Below, piece after piece: positions 15,552-24,126 of a DNA stretch of 64,000 nucleotides. This DNA is from JAFGGG01 sp964634205 (lineage in GTDB: Bacteria > Spirochaetota > Spirochaetia > SZUA-6 > RPPD01), in contig CAZWKE010000004.1 in NCBI GenBank assembly GCA_964634205.1, positions 62,001-126,000 on the forward strand, written 5' to 3'. Position numbers and translations under genes: made by a program. How positions within the stretch are numbered: the stretch's first letter is position 1; the number at the start of each line of letters is the position of its first letter. The notes under the pieces are model-generated. The model ran no database searches and was not told the DNA's origin. It saw only the letters and a list, made by a program, of their open reading frames with translations.

Positions 15552-16604
15552 GTGTCACCTGTCAATAATTATAAGAAATTCGAACATGAAGTTGTCGATG
15601 CGGTTGAAAAAAAAATGAGGGGAGTCAGCGGCTCGCTTGTCGGACTGGTAAAGCGTATCCATCATATGGGGAAACAGCGTTTTACCGTCATGTTTATTCC
15701 ACATTCCGAAAAGAAGATTTTCAATTTTCAAATCTCCGTGTACTCACTTACCTTTTTTCTGTTTTTAATCGGTTTGTTGCTTGTTGTTTTCTTTGTGCTT
15801 TCCACCCATGTCACCAGTTCCGATAAGCTGATGGCGGAGATGAATAAAAATCTCTCGGGAAAAGAAAAGGGGTATAACGAGCTTCGTGAGGAAATAAGGA
15901 CATTTTCCCGGGCCACCCAGAAGTTCTTTCCCTCATTGCAAAAACTGGTGGCGGCAATCAATCCTGAAATGGCAAAAATGCTTACCAGTTCCAATGCAGG
16001 CGGCGCACGCTCACCATTGTTTCTTTCGGAGGATTATGGTGAACAGGAAGGCGCCAAAGAAATACATGAACTAAAACAACTCTCTCTTTTCCTTGAAAAT
16101 TCGATCGAACCGCTGGAGTCGATCTATTCAAGGATCGCTGAGCAGAACAAGATCTTTGTGGATATTCCCACCTTATGGCCGTTAAAAAACTATAGGGGAT
16201 TCATTACCTTCGGATTCGGACCGCAGATCCATCCGTTCACGTATACGTGGTATATTCACCGCGGCATTGATATTACCTTTCGGCGGGGATCCGAGATTCA
16301 GGCCACCGCATCAGGCAAGGTCATTCGTGCCGATTTTGACCCGGCAGGTTACGGAAAATACGTGGAGATAAGTCATAAATTCGGATTCAGTACGCTTTAT
16401 GCGCATATGGACACTGTCTACGTTGAAAAGGGCCAGTGGGTTGAGCGTGGTGATGTCATCGGAACCCTGGGCGGTACCGGCAGGGTAACGGGTCCGCACG
16501 TGCATTACGAGGTAAAGCTGGGAAACCAGAATATCGATCCGAAACTGTTTTTGGATTTGGAGAATACAACGAAATTTATTTCACAATCAAATAGTTTAAG
16601 GTGA
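15552..16604 (+). CDS. M23-family (LytM) membrane-anchored peptidase
   Basis: The start is a GTG behind GAGG. Residues 1-55 are cytoplasmic and basic, 62-84 form one membrane helix (YSLTFFLFLIGLLLVVFFVL), 90-205 are periplasmic and partly coiled coil, and 215-345 are an M23 LytM domain. Zinc-binding residues are present: HRGIDI (H and D), LYAHM and HVHYE (HxH). The enzyme should therefore be an active endopeptidase cutting peptidoglycan cross-links from the periplasmic side. The next gene is a bactofilin, a common pairing in which the cytoskeletal polymer positions the peptidase to shape the cell. The stop is 3 bases from the bactofilin start. Confidence 0.9.
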   Translation: MSPVNNYKKFEHEVVDAVEKKMRGVSGSLVGLVKRIHHMGKQRFTVMFIPHSEKKIFNFQISVYSLTFFLFLIGLLLVVFFVLSTHVTSSDKLMAEMNKNLSGKEKGYNELREEIRTFSRATQKFFPSLQKLVAAINPEMAKMLTSSNAGGARSPLFLSEDYGEQEGAKEIHELKQLSLFLENSIEPLESIYSRIAEQNKIFVDIPTLWPLKNYRGFITFGFGPQIHPFTYTWYIHRGIDITFRRGSEIQATASGKVIRADFDPAGYGKYVEISHKFGFSTLYAHMDTVYVEKGQWVERGDVIGTLGGTGRVTGPHVHYEVKLGNQNIDPKLFLDLENTTKFISQSNSLR

Positions 16605-16607
16605 TTG

Positions 16608-17063
16608 ATGAGTGAACAACTAATCCCAAATGAAGTAACCGTCCATTCCATTATCGGGGAGGGTACCCGCTTTCGCGGGGAATTCGATCTGAAGGGGCTG
16701 CTGCGTATTGACGGGGATTTTTCAGGAGTCATCCGTACCCAGGATAAAGTTTTGATCAGCAGAAACGGCAGGGCGGAATGCAGCATTTACGCCCGTGTGG
16801 TGGTTATCGGAGGTTTGGTAAAGGGCGATATCTTTGCGGAAGAGAGGGTGGAAATACTTTCTACCGGCGTGGTTATGGGGAATATTGAAACACCGCGCTT
16901 GATTGTACAGGATGATGTTATTTTTCATGGGAAATGCAGGGTAATCAAAGTAATAGGAAAAAAACAGAGTCAACATAACGAACATGAGGATGATGTTACA
17001 GCTTCGCCTGTCGCGGAACAGGAACCCCTTTCTGTCGCGGCATCGCATGCCCAGACACATTAG
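16608..17063 (+). CDS. bactofilin (polymer-forming cytoskeletal protein)
   Basis: Bactofilins self-assemble into filaments through a right-handed beta-helix. Here the beta-helix covers about residues 15-115, with regular 6-residue steps (LLRIDGDFSGVI, RVVVIGGLVKGDI, RVEILSTGVVMGNIETPRL). The N terminus and the acidic C-terminal tail of about 35 residues are flexible. I chose the ATG at 16608 behind AAGGTGAT; the in-frame TTG just before it is less likely. The gene is coupled to the upstream M23 peptidase, so a role in localised wall remodelling and cell shape is likely. A second bactofilin is encoded at 26922. Confidence 0.92.
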   Translation: MSEQLIPNEVTVHSIIGEGTRFRGEFDLKGLLRIDGDFSGVIRTQDKVLISRNGRAECSIYARVVVIGGLVKGDIFAEERVEILSTGVVMGNIETPRLIVQDDVIFHGKCRVIKVIGKKQSQHNEHEDDVTASPVAEQEPLSVAASHAQTH

Positions 17064-17080
17064 ATATATGGATCAGGTTT

Positions 17081-17566
17081 ATGGACAAGATTGATTCCCT
17101 CGGTGAAACCTTTCCAAGAAAATCACGGAAAAAAAGCAAGACGAAAAGTAAGCAACCGCTGAAATACCGTAGAATTTTCGAAAGAGTGGAAGCCGGAAAC
17201 GAATCCTCCTTTTTAGCAGGCGATGAAGGGTATAACGGTCCACACTATGAAAAACTGGAAGAACTTTTGGAAGAAATCTACGGTCTGGGCGACCGGTTGA
17301 AGGGGCTTCCTACCATGGAAAATATCAAAAACTACAAAAACGCGGTAAAAGAATTTTTAAAGGTGGTGTCACAGAAAATGGTCGGGGTGGAATCCAGGAC
17401 CTCCGGCACCCACGTTCTGAAACGAAAACACTTTACATTACTCAAGATAATTGATACAAAGCTTGAACAACTTACCCTGCATTTTTTAAAGGATCAGGAA
17501 TCTCAGCTTGATATTTTAAGCAGGGTTGACGAGATAAACGGTCTGTTGATAAATATTTTAAAATGA
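17081..17566 (+). CDS. YaaR (DUF327) family protein
   Basis: A 161-residue, helical, Lys-rich protein. The conserved YaaR features are seen as NIKNYKNAVKEFLKVVSQKM, then a lysine-rich turn (VLKRKHFTLLKIIDTKLEQLT) and the final helix (ILSRVDEINGLLINILK). The N-terminal 35 residues are very basic and probably disordered. YaaR occurs in Firmicutes and spirochaetes next to YaaT/PSP1, as here, and its biochemical role is not established. The start is ATG at 17081 with only a weak AGG upstream. The stop overlaps the first possible start of the PSP1 gene. Confidence 0.82.
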   Translation: MDKIDSLGETFPRKSRKKSKTKSKQPLKYRRIFERVEAGNESSFLAGDEGYNGPHYEKLEELLEEIYGLGDRLKGLPTMENIKNYKNAVKEFLKVVSQKMVGVESRTSGTHVLKRKHFTLLKIIDTKLEQLTLHFLKDQESQLDILSRVDEINGLLINILK

Positions 17567-17580
17567 GGAGAGAGGGGACA

Positions 17581-18522
17581 ATGGAAACAACGGGCAAAGA
17601 AAACGCGGAAATACAGGAAGAAGATCTGCAAAGCCGCGATACAGCGACCATAACAGAAGAAAAAAATAAGAACCCGGTGTTTCGGGTTAAGGTAGCCCAT
17701 TCCAATGAGACCATGCTTTGTGTGAGCGACGGACAGGAATCTTTCCATTGTGGTGATTATGTGGTTATTCCGACAAAATACGGTAAGGATTTGGGGAGGG
17801 TCCAGGGCTGTATGAAGCAAACGGTACAGGAAACAACCGAGGAGATATTTACCATCAGCCGCCCGGCAAATGACGAGGATTTGACCAGGTATGAAAATCA
17901 CCAAAAAAACAGTGAAAAAGCCTTCGCGATATGCAAAGAAAAAATTGAACAGCACAATTTAGAGATGAAACTGGTGTCCGCGCATTATCTGCTGGAAGAG
18001 CCGAAGATTCTATTCTTTTTTACCGCGGAAAACCGGGTCGATTTTCGAGAGTTGGTAAAGGATCTGGTATCCGTATTCAAGATGCGTATAGAACTCAGGC
18101 AGATTGGGGTCCGGGACGAGTCGCGGGTGATCGGGGGAATCGGAATCTGCGGCAGGTATCTTTGCTGTCATTCAGTCTCCGATAAATTAAATCCGGTTTC
18201 CATAAAAATGGCAAAAGAACAAAACATGTCCCTCAACTCATTGAAAATATCCGGGCCGTGCGGCCGGCTTTTGTGTTGCCTCGGTTATGAGTATGATTTT
18301 TATCAGAGTGAAAAGGAGAAACTACCGCACCCCGGTACAAGGTTCACAATTCATAATGAGGAATATGTGGTTACCGAGGTGAATATCCTGGCCGGGCAAA
18401 TCAGGGTATCGAACAGTTCCGGACGGACTCTGCTGTTGGGATTGGATGATTTTTCACTACACAAACAGACAAAACGCTGGATTATCAATCAAAACAAACT
18501 TGATGTCTTAAACGGTTCATAA
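17581..18522 (+). CDS. PSP1-domain protein, YaaT-like
   Basis: The PSP1/YaaT core is seen at about residues 100-225: VRDESRVIGGIGICGRYLCCH and SGPCGRLLCCLGYEYDFY, with the paired Cys-Cys motifs typical of the family. In Bacillus, YaaT belongs to the Y-complex with YlbF and YmcA, which promotes RNase Y-dependent mRNA maturation; whether that holds here is inference. The N-terminal 40 residues are acidic and low in complexity. I chose ATG 17581 (METTGKEN) behind AGAGGGG; an ATG at 17563 overlapping the YaaR stop is possible. It closes the M23-bactofilin-YaaR-PSP1 operon. Confidence 0.9.
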   Translation: METTGKENAEIQEEDLQSRDTATITEEKNKNPVFRVKVAHSNETMLCVSDGQESFHCGDYVVIPTKYGKDLGRVQGCMKQTVQETTEEIFTISRPANDEDLTRYENHQKNSEKAFAICKEKIEQHNLEMKLVSAHYLLEEPKILFFFTAENRVDFRELVKDLVSVFKMRIELRQIGVRDESRVIGGIGICGRYLCCHSVSDKLNPVSIKMAKEQNMSLNSLKISGPCGRLLCCLGYEYDFYQSEKEKLPHPGTRFTIHNEEYVVTEVNILAGQIRVSNSSGRTLLLGLDDFSLHKQTKRWIINQNKLDVLNGS

Positions 18523-18562
18523 TTATATTGCCATAATCAACCAAAATAATTATTATCTATCT

Positions 18563-19630
18563 ATGATTGTTAAAGGAAAACACTATAAGACGGTATGGCT
18601 TGAGGGAACTACCGTCTATATTATTAATCAGCCCCTCCTGCCGCATAAATTTGAAATAATGGAATGTCCCGATCACCAGCGGACCGCCCGGGCGATTTCA
18701 AATATGGTTATCCGCGGGGCGGGGGCCATCGGCTCGGCGGCCGGGTACGGGCTGGCCCAGGCGGTATTGGAAGCTCCTGAAAATGATTTTGATGCCTACA
18801 TCGAAACTGCTTTCGCGAACATAAAAAATACCCGCCCCACCGCCCAGAATTTATTTTACAGTATCGAAAGAGTGTATCGGAAAGTAAAGGAAGCGGCCGA
18901 TCCGCAACAGGCCAGAATTGCGGCGGTAAAAGAGGCTGAAGCCATTGCCCTGGAAGATATAAATGCCTGTAAGCGAATCGGGGAGATAGGCGCGGAGCTT
19001 ATTCGCGACGATGCAAAAATACTTACCCACTGCAATGCGGGGTGGCTGGCGTTTACCGATTGGGGAACCGCCCTCTCACCGATATATGTGGCGAAAAGGG
19101 CGAACAAAAAACTGTTTGTCTGGGTGGATGAAACACGTCCCCGTTTCCAGGGTGCCCGGCTGACCGCGTGGGAGTTGAAAGAAGAAGGCGTCCCGTTTGC
19201 CGTTATTGCCGATAATGCGGCGGGTTTTTACATGCAAAGGGGTGAGGTGGACATGGTAATTGTGGGAAGCGATCGGATTGCCAAAAACGGTGATGTGGCC
19301 AATAAGATCGGCACTTATGAAAAGGCGGTTATGGCCCGGGAGAACAACATCCCCTTTTATGTGGCCGCACCAACCGCCACCATCGATTGGCACTGCGGTC
19401 ATGGAGATGATATTCCCATCGAAGAAAGGAGCCAGGACGAGGTAACCTCCATTACCGGGCGGGATGAGGTAAACAGTCTGCATAGTGTTACCATCATTCC
19501 GGAAGGCGCCATCGCCAGAAATCCTGCTTTTGATGTAACTCCGGCAAAATATATTACGGGTATCATAACCGAAAGAGGTATTGTAAAACCGCAGGAGCTT
19601 GAGAAATTAAAGACGTATGCCGAGGTGTGA
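18563..19630 (+). CDS. mtnA: S-methyl-5-thioribose-1-phosphate isomerase
   Basis: MtnA isomerises 5-methylthioribose-1-phosphate to the ribulose form in methionine salvage. Characteristic segments are MVIRGAGAIGSAAGYG, RPTAQNLFY, the catalytic Cys157 in ILTHCNAG, WVDETRPRFQGARLTAWEL and the catalytic Asp237 in VGSDRIAKNGDVANKIGTY. The length of 355 is normal. There is no clear Shine-Dalgarno sequence before the ATG at 18563. No other methionine-salvage gene is near, so it could serve salvage, a methylthio-alkane shunt, or act on a related ribose phosphate such as in archaeal-type pathways. The enzyme family call is firm. Confidence 0.93.
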   Translation: MIVKGKHYKTVWLEGTTVYIINQPLLPHKFEIMECPDHQRTARAISNMVIRGAGAIGSAAGYGLAQAVLEAPENDFDAYIETAFANIKNTRPTAQNLFYSIERVYRKVKEAADPQQARIAAVKEAEAIALEDINACKRIGEIGAELIRDDAKILTHCNAGWLAFTDWGTALSPIYVAKRANKKLFVWVDETRPRFQGARLTAWELKEEGVPFAVIADNAAGFYMQRGEVDMVIVGSDRIAKNGDVANKIGTYEKAVMARENNIPFYVAAPTATIDWHCGHGDDIPIEERSQDEVTSITGRDEVNSLHSVTIIPEGAIARNPAFDVTPAKYITGIITERGIVKPQELEKLKTYAEV

Positions 19631-19710
19631 TTTTCTTCACGGATAGACAACCTCCGAACCGCCATCGGGAAGTGAGTGCGGCGTTTAAATTTTTTGTTTG
19701 ATTTGGATAT

Positions 19711-20112
19711 ATGAGACTGTCGTCAAAATGTGAATATGCATGTCTTGCGTTATTATATCTCTCCGAAAACTTCGGAAGCGGTGTGTCAAAAATAAGCGAC
19801 ATCGCCGAGAGTAAATCAATTCCCAGGAAATTTTTAGAGCAAATCCTGATTATCCTTAAACAAAGCGGTTACGTAAAAAGTAAAAAGGGTGCGTTGGGCG
19901 GGTACAAGCTTGCCAAAACCCCGGAAGAGATAAACCTTGCCGAGATTATCCGGCTGATGGACGGTGCCCTGGCGCCTGTTGATTCGGTAAGTACGTATTT
20001 TTATGAACCTACTCCTATTGAACAGGAAAAAAAATTATTAAGCGTGTTTAAAAAAATCCGGGATTATGTGTCGGATACATTGGAACATATACATTTTTCC
20101 GATCTGATTTAA
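19711..20112 (+). CDS. Rrf2-family transcriptional regulator without cluster cysteines
   Basis: The Rrf2 winged helix is clear: MRLSSKCEYACLALLYLSEN, then IPRKFLEQILIILKQSGYVKSKKGALGGYKLAKTPEEINLAEIIRLMDG. The C-terminal region that in IscR or NsrR holds three cysteines for an Fe-S cluster has none here; the only cysteines are in helix 1. It therefore probably senses something other than an Fe-S cluster, as in CymR-like members. It stands 74 bases upstream of the pst genes in the same direction and may regulate them or itself. Start ATG 19711. Confidence 0.88.
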   Translation: MRLSSKCEYACLALLYLSENFGSGVSKISDIAESKSIPRKFLEQILIILKQSGYVKSKKGALGGYKLAKTPEEINLAEIIRLMDGALAPVDSVSTYFYEPTPIEQEKKLLSVFKKIRDYVSDTLEHIHFSDLI

Positions 20113-20186
20113 AAGGTATATTTTTTCTTGTAATATCTACTAAATTGATATATATTATCGAAAAAATAGGCATAAGGAGAAGAATA

Positions 20187-21143
20187 ATGAAAATCCTTTA
20201 CAGAGTATATGTGATTATATGCCTTGCGATTATTATCGCCGGCTGCAGCGGGAACCGGGATACCGCGGAATCAGGACAGACCGGTACCATTACGATTTCC
20301 GGCGCCTGGGCCTTGTACCCCCTGGCGGTAAAATGGGCGGAAGAGTATATGAAGATTAATCCCGGTATTCGGCTGGAGGTAAGTGCCGGCGGGGCGGGGA
20401 AGGGCATGTCGGACGTGCTGGCAAATATGGTTGATATCGGAATGATTTCCCGGGAAATTAACCAGGCTGAAATAGCCAAAGGTGTATGGTGGATACCGGT
20501 TGCCAAGGACGCGGTGGTGGTCACAATCAATGCGGAAAATCCGTATCTCGCTGAGCTCCTAAGCGGGGGGATGACCCGCGAATTATTGCGGGAGATCTGG
20601 ATTAAAAACAGCATGCCGACATGGGAGTTTCTCTTGCACAAACAAGGCAATTCACCCCTGCATGTGTATACCCGTTCCGACGCCTGCGGAGCGGCCCAGA
20701 CCTGGGCCGCATATATGGGAGGAAAGCAGGAGGACCTGGCCGGTGTCGGTGTCTACGGTGATCCCGGATTGGCCGAGGCCGTAAAGCAGGACAGGTTCGG
20801 TATCGGGTTCAATAATATTAATTATGCCTATGATCCGGCCGGCGGAACCGTTATCCGGGGGCTGGCTGTTTTGCCTTTGGATCTTGATAATAACGGTCGC
20901 ATAGAACAAGCCGAGGATTTTTATTCATTAAAAACCACGCTGCTTGGGGCGATACGTCGCGGTGATTATCCGTCACCGCCCGCCCGTGAGTTATATTTCT
21001 CCAGTAACGGTAAACCGGCAAAACCGCCGGTTATCGCCTTTATTCGCTGGATATTAACCGAAGGGCAACGGTATATCCCTGAAGCAGGGTATATTCCTGT
21101 GTCCCCGTCCGGACTCAAACAGGCGCTTTCAACATTGGAATGA
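20187..21143 (+). CDS. pstS: phosphate ABC transporter substrate-binding lipoprotein
   Basis: The 318-residue protein starts at ATG 20187 behind AAGGAGA and opens with a lipoprotein signal (LAIIIAGCSG, Cys near 17). The mature part has the PstS layout: ISGAWALYPLAVKWAEEYM where TGSGTxxPL is usual, then SAGGAGKGMSDVL (anion-binding loop), DIGMISREI, and VYTRSDACGAAQTW. It captures phosphate outside the membrane and delivers it to PstCA. The phosphate loop G-S-G is changed to G-A-W at the first motif, so the anion specificity could differ (for example another oxyanion). It is first in pstSCAB and its stop overlaps the pstC start. Confidence 0.87.
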   Translation: MKILYRVYVIICLAIIIAGCSGNRDTAESGQTGTITISGAWALYPLAVKWAEEYMKINPGIRLEVSAGGAGKGMSDVLANMVDIGMISREINQAEIAKGVWWIPVAKDAVVVTINAENPYLAELLSGGMTRELLREIWIKNSMPTWEFLLHKQGNSPLHVYTRSDACGAAQTWAAYMGGKQEDLAGVGVYGDPGLAEAVKQDRFGIGFNNINYAYDPAGGTVIRGLAVLPLDLDNNGRIEQAEDFYSLKTTLLGAIRRGDYPSPPARELYFSSNGKPAKPPVIAFIRWILTEGQRYIPEAGYIPVSPSGLKQALSTLE

Positions 21144-22030
21144 GAAATATACGACTGATAAAAAACGAAATCGGTGTTCTTATAATGAAAACATTGGCGG
21201 GAGGTATTGTGCTGCTGCTGGTGGTGATGGGCATCGGGCTGTTCCTTCGTTCCCGGGGACTGGTTTCCTCACGATCGATCGGGGAGCTGCTTTTTGCCAC
21301 CCAATGGCGTCCTTCACGGGGTGAGTTTGCGTATTTCGCGTTTATTGTCGGCACCCTTGAGGTGACTGTTTATGCCCTGATACCGGCCGTCCCCTTTGCG
21401 CTGTGTACGGCAATATATCTCTCGGAATACGCAAACAAAAGGACATTGGCGTTTTTTAAATCAATTATTGATATTCTTGCCTCAATCCCTTCGGTTATTT
21501 TTGGTTTGTGGGGGGTACTGGTGATTGTGCCGTTGGTAAAACAGAGTGAGGCTTTTTTTACCGGCGGCATGGGTACCGGATATTCACTGCTTTCCGCGGC
21601 GCTTGTACTGGCTGTTATGATTCTCCCTTTTATTATTCATATTATACTTGCGGTACTGCAGTCAATTTCACTTTCGTTGAGGGAGGCCGCCCTGTCTTTG
21701 GGGGCCACCCAATGGCAGACAATCAAAAAAGTTGTCCTGCGCCGGGCCCTGCCCGGTATAATCGCCGCCTGTGGGCTGGGGTTGGCCAGGGCGTTCGGTG
21801 AAACCATGGCCGTAATGATGGTGGCGGGGAATATCGCGCAGCTGCCGCTTTCACCGTTCGAACCGGTATATACGCTTCCGGCCTTGATCGCCAACAATTA
21901 TGGCGAGATGTTTTCGATCCCCCTGTATGATTCCGCGCTGATGTTTGCCGCGTTCATTCTTTTTGTGGTGGTCCTGTTTTTCAACGTCATATCATGGCTT
22001 GTGTTAAACAGGGTGAAGAGGAGAGTCTGA
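21140..22030 (+). CDS. pstC: phosphate ABC transporter permease PstC
   Basis: A 296-residue inner-membrane protein with about six helices. The permease EAA loop reads LREAALSLGATQWQTIKKVVLRRALPGIIAACGLGLARAFGETMAVMMVAG, which is a textbook PstC/PstA signature. The N terminus has the long first helix and a short cytoplasmic start. It forms the channel with PstA and is driven by PstB. The ATG overlaps the pstS stop (ATGA). No anomaly is seen. Confidence 0.93.
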   Translation: MRNIRLIKNEIGVLIMKTLAGGIVLLLVVMGIGLFLRSRGLVSSRSIGELLFATQWRPSRGEFAYFAFIVGTLEVTVYALIPAVPFALCTAIYLSEYANKRTLAFFKSIIDILASIPSVIFGLWGVLVIVPLVKQSEAFFTGGMGTGYSLLSAALVLAVMILPFIIHIILAVLQSISLSLREAALSLGATQWQTIKKVVLRRALPGIIAACGLGLARAFGETMAVMMVAGNIAQLPLSPFEPVYTLPALIANNYGEMFSIPLYDSALMFAAFILFVVVLFFNVISWLVLNRVKRRV

Positions 22031-22031
22031 G

Positions 22032-22901
22032 ATGGATTCGCGTAAAAAAACTATGCTTCTGAAAGAAAAGATAATCAAAAACTGTATGTGTTTTTGTGCG
22101 TTTTTTTTGGCCGGACTGCTTGTTTTTATTATTGTTGTCATTTTGGCAAAGGGTTTGCCTGCCCTGCAGCTTTCCATGCTTGTCCAGACACCCAAAGGCG
22201 GTTTTTATACCGGCGGTGAAGGAGGCATCCTGAACGCGATTGCCGGCTCGCTGTGTATTGCTGTCGGGGCCACGGTTATTGCGTTTTTTATTGGAATACC
22301 GATTGTTCTTTTTATTAATGTGCATGCAAAAAAACATTCCATACTAGCCGGCGGCATTCGCTTTACCTTCAATGTACTTTGGGGTATTCCTTCGATTGTG
22401 TATGGGGCGTTCGGGTTCACCTGTATGGTATTCCTGGGATTGAAGGCCTCGCTGCTGGCCGGAATAATGGTGATCGCTTTGATAGAAATTCCCATTTTAG
22501 CCAGGGCGGTGGATGAGGTATTACAGCATGTACCCGCGGAACTGAGCTCCGCTGCCGCCGGCCTGGGGGCGACCAATGGTGAGGTTGCCTGGAAAGTTAT
22601 CATCCGGCAGGTGACGCCGGGGATTATTACGGCGGTGCTGCTGGCCTTCTCCCGGGGAATTGGGGACGCGGCCGCGGTACTGTTTACCGCAGGTTTTTCG
22701 GATTATCTGCCGGAATCGCTTCTGCAGCCGGTGGCTACCCTGCCGCTGGCGATTTTCTTTCAATTAGGTTCACCGTTTCCAAGGGTGCAAAACAGGGCGT
22801 ATGCCTCGGCGTTGGTCCTGACAATAATGGTCCTGTTGATTTCCGTTGCGGCGCGTTATTTTTCCAAAAAGCTGTCGCGTCATCGTATTGAGAATATTTA
22901 G
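22032..22901 (+). CDS. pstA: phosphate ABC transporter permease PstA
   Basis: A 289-residue inner-membrane permease following pstC by one base. Signature segments are GIPIVLFINVHAKK, the helix LWGIPSIVYGAFGF, and the EAA loop ELSSAAAGLGATNGEVAWKVIIRQVTPGIITAVLLAFSRGIGDAAAVLFTAG. The GD in place of the usual GE is tolerated in PstA proteins. It pairs with PstC as the membrane channel of the Pst transporter. The start ATG at 22032 is behind GGAGAG within the pstC end. Confidence 0.92.
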   Translation: MDSRKKTMLLKEKIIKNCMCFCAFFLAGLLVFIIVVILAKGLPALQLSMLVQTPKGGFYTGGEGGILNAIAGSLCIAVGATVIAFFIGIPIVLFINVHAKKHSILAGGIRFTFNVLWGIPSIVYGAFGFTCMVFLGLKASLLAGIMVIALIEIPILARAVDEVLQHVPAELSSAAAGLGATNGEVAWKVIIRQVTPGIITAVLLAFSRGIGDAAAVLFTAGFSDYLPESLLQPVATLPLAIFFQLGSPFPRVQNRAYASALVLTIMVLLISVAARYFSKKLSRHRIENI

Positions 22902-22909
22902 GGGGAAAA

Positions 22910-23671
22910 ATGACGAATTCATCACATATCAACGTACGAAATTTAAGTGTATTTTATAACAACACACCCGCATTGGAAAATATCTCGGTTACCGTTCCGG
23001 ATAAAAAAATTACGGTTATTATCGGTCCGTCCGGCTGCGGGAAGTCCACATTGTTGAGATCATTCAACCGCCTGCTGGAAACGGACGCGGGCGTGCGTCT
23101 GACCGGTGAGGTTTTTGTCGATACGGAAGATATCTATCGGCCGGGAGTTGAACCGACCCATATTCGGAAAAAAATGGGGTTGTTGGCGCAAAAACCGTGC
23201 CCGCTTCCCATGTCCATTTTCGACAATGTCGCGTTCGGCCCCAGGATACACGGGAAGCGAAACAGAACACATCTGCAGGCGATTGTTCGCTATTATCTCA
23301 AACAGGCCAGCCTCTGGGAGGAGGTCAAAAACCGGCTGCATGAACCCGCATCATCACTTTCCATCGGGCAACAACAACGTCTTTGCCTTGCCAGGGGATT
23401 GGCCGTTCGGCCTGAAATAATACTGGGTGATGAACCCACCTCCGCGCTGGACCCGCATTCGAGCCGGCGTATTGAGGAGAAATTTCTTCAGCTGAAAAAC
23501 AAGTATACAATTATCCTTGTAACCCACATTCTGCGCCAGGCACGGCGTCTTGCCGATTATGTGGTGTTCCTCTACTGCGGCAAACTTATTGAGCACGGCC
23601 CGGTGGATGAAGTATTCAATCATCCGCGGCAGAAACTTACCAAGGAATATATAAGCGGGACGGTAAGTTAG
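22910..23671 (+). CDS. pstB: phosphate ABC transporter ATPase PstB
   Basis: The ATPase has Walker A GPSGCGKST (39-47), the Q-loop in LLAQKPCPLPMSIFDNVAFG, the signature LSIGQQQRL, Walker B IILGDEPTSALDP and the H-loop THILRQARRLADY. The signature motif is usually LSGGQ, and the first Gly is Ile here, which may slow but need not abolish hydrolysis. The FNRLLETDAGVRLTGEV and PLPMSIFDNVAFGPRIHG segments are specific for PstB. No phoU follows in the window. Start ATG 22910 behind AGGGGG. Confidence 0.93.
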   Translation: MTNSSHINVRNLSVFYNNTPALENISVTVPDKKITVIIGPSGCGKSTLLRSFNRLLETDAGVRLTGEVFVDTEDIYRPGVEPTHIRKKMGLLAQKPCPLPMSIFDNVAFGPRIHGKRNRTHLQAIVRYYLKQASLWEEVKNRLHEPASSLSIGQQQRLCLARGLAVRPEIILGDEPTSALDPHSSRRIEEKFLQLKNKYTIILVTHILRQARRLADYVVFLYCGKLIEHGPVDEVFNHPRQKLTKEYISGTVS

Positions 23672-23763
23672 GACTGTCTCGGGCTTGAATACCACCGGTC
23701 ATGAAAGCAATAGATGCTGTGGGAATGTTTGAAATGAGAATTGCCGTGATCATGAAAAAAAGC

Positions 23764-23792
23764 TTGACAAATAGCCCGTAATTCTATATGTT
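23764..23792 (+). promoter_or_regulatory. promoter of the small zinc-ribbon gene
   Basis: TTGACA (23764-23769), 17 bases, then TATGTT (23787-23792). The leader of roughly 70 bases runs to the CAGGAGGG site before the gene at 23868. Confidence 0.55.
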
Positions 23793-23867
23793 TTTTCTAA
23801 TTCAATAAACTTGGTTCATTAAAAAATAATCAGCAATATATGATATTCCATTATACAGGAGGGAAAC

Positions 23868-24041
23868 ATGGCTGAAATTAGTAAAAACGCACGTACCGGT
23901 ATCGGAACCCAGAAATTTTTTTGCGGCTGCGGTGGCGAGGTAAAAATGAAATCCGTATTCAACAACGGCAGACTTAGGAACCTGGCTGAATGTGAAAAAT
24001 GCAACCGCAGAGAAAGACGTCCAAGCGATTTTAATGCGTAA
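23868..24041 (+). CDS. 57-residue zinc-ribbon-like protein
   Basis: This short gene lies between a promoter and a strong terminator. The product begins MAEISKNARTGIGTQKFFCG and has four cysteines in two pairs, C19-G-C21 and C42-x2-C45, the spacing of a zinc ribbon like those in ribosomal proteins L31 or L33-type folds. It is basic (RRERRP near the end) and so may bind RNA or the ribosome. An AGGAGGG site lies 7 bases before the ATG. I do not recognise the family. Its own promoter and terminator, strong ribosome-binding site and compact form argue that it is real and well expressed. Confidence 0.72.
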   Translation: MAEISKNARTGIGTQKFFCGCGGEVKMKSVFNNGRLRNLAECEKCNRRERRPSDFNA

Positions 24042-24078
24042 AAAAAAGGGAGCCAACTGTATAAGGCTCCTTTTTTTT
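24042..24078. terminator. bidirectional rho-independent terminator
   Basis: An A-tract, GGAGCC (24049-24054), a 10-base loop, GGCTCC (24065-24070) and eight T. The A and T tracts can extend the stem, so it can act for the zinc-ribbon gene and for the opposing acyltransferase gene. Confidence 0.88.
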
Positions 24079-24086
24079 ATATATAT

Positions 24087-24109
24087 AGTGGTGCGAATCC
24101 AGCACCTAA
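24087..24109 (+). repeat. 23-bp intergenic repeat, copy 2
   Basis: AGTGGTGCGAATCC followed by AGCACCTAA. GGTGC and GCACC can pair around a 7-base loop. It lies between the terminator and the stop of the acyltransferase gene. Confidence 0.7.
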
Positions 24110-24126
24110 AATCATCACTATTTTGA

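Noticed and set aside
23672..23763. Possible gene or terminator after pstB
   Set aside because: No open frame with a ribosome-binding site and no hairpin with a T-run can be supported.
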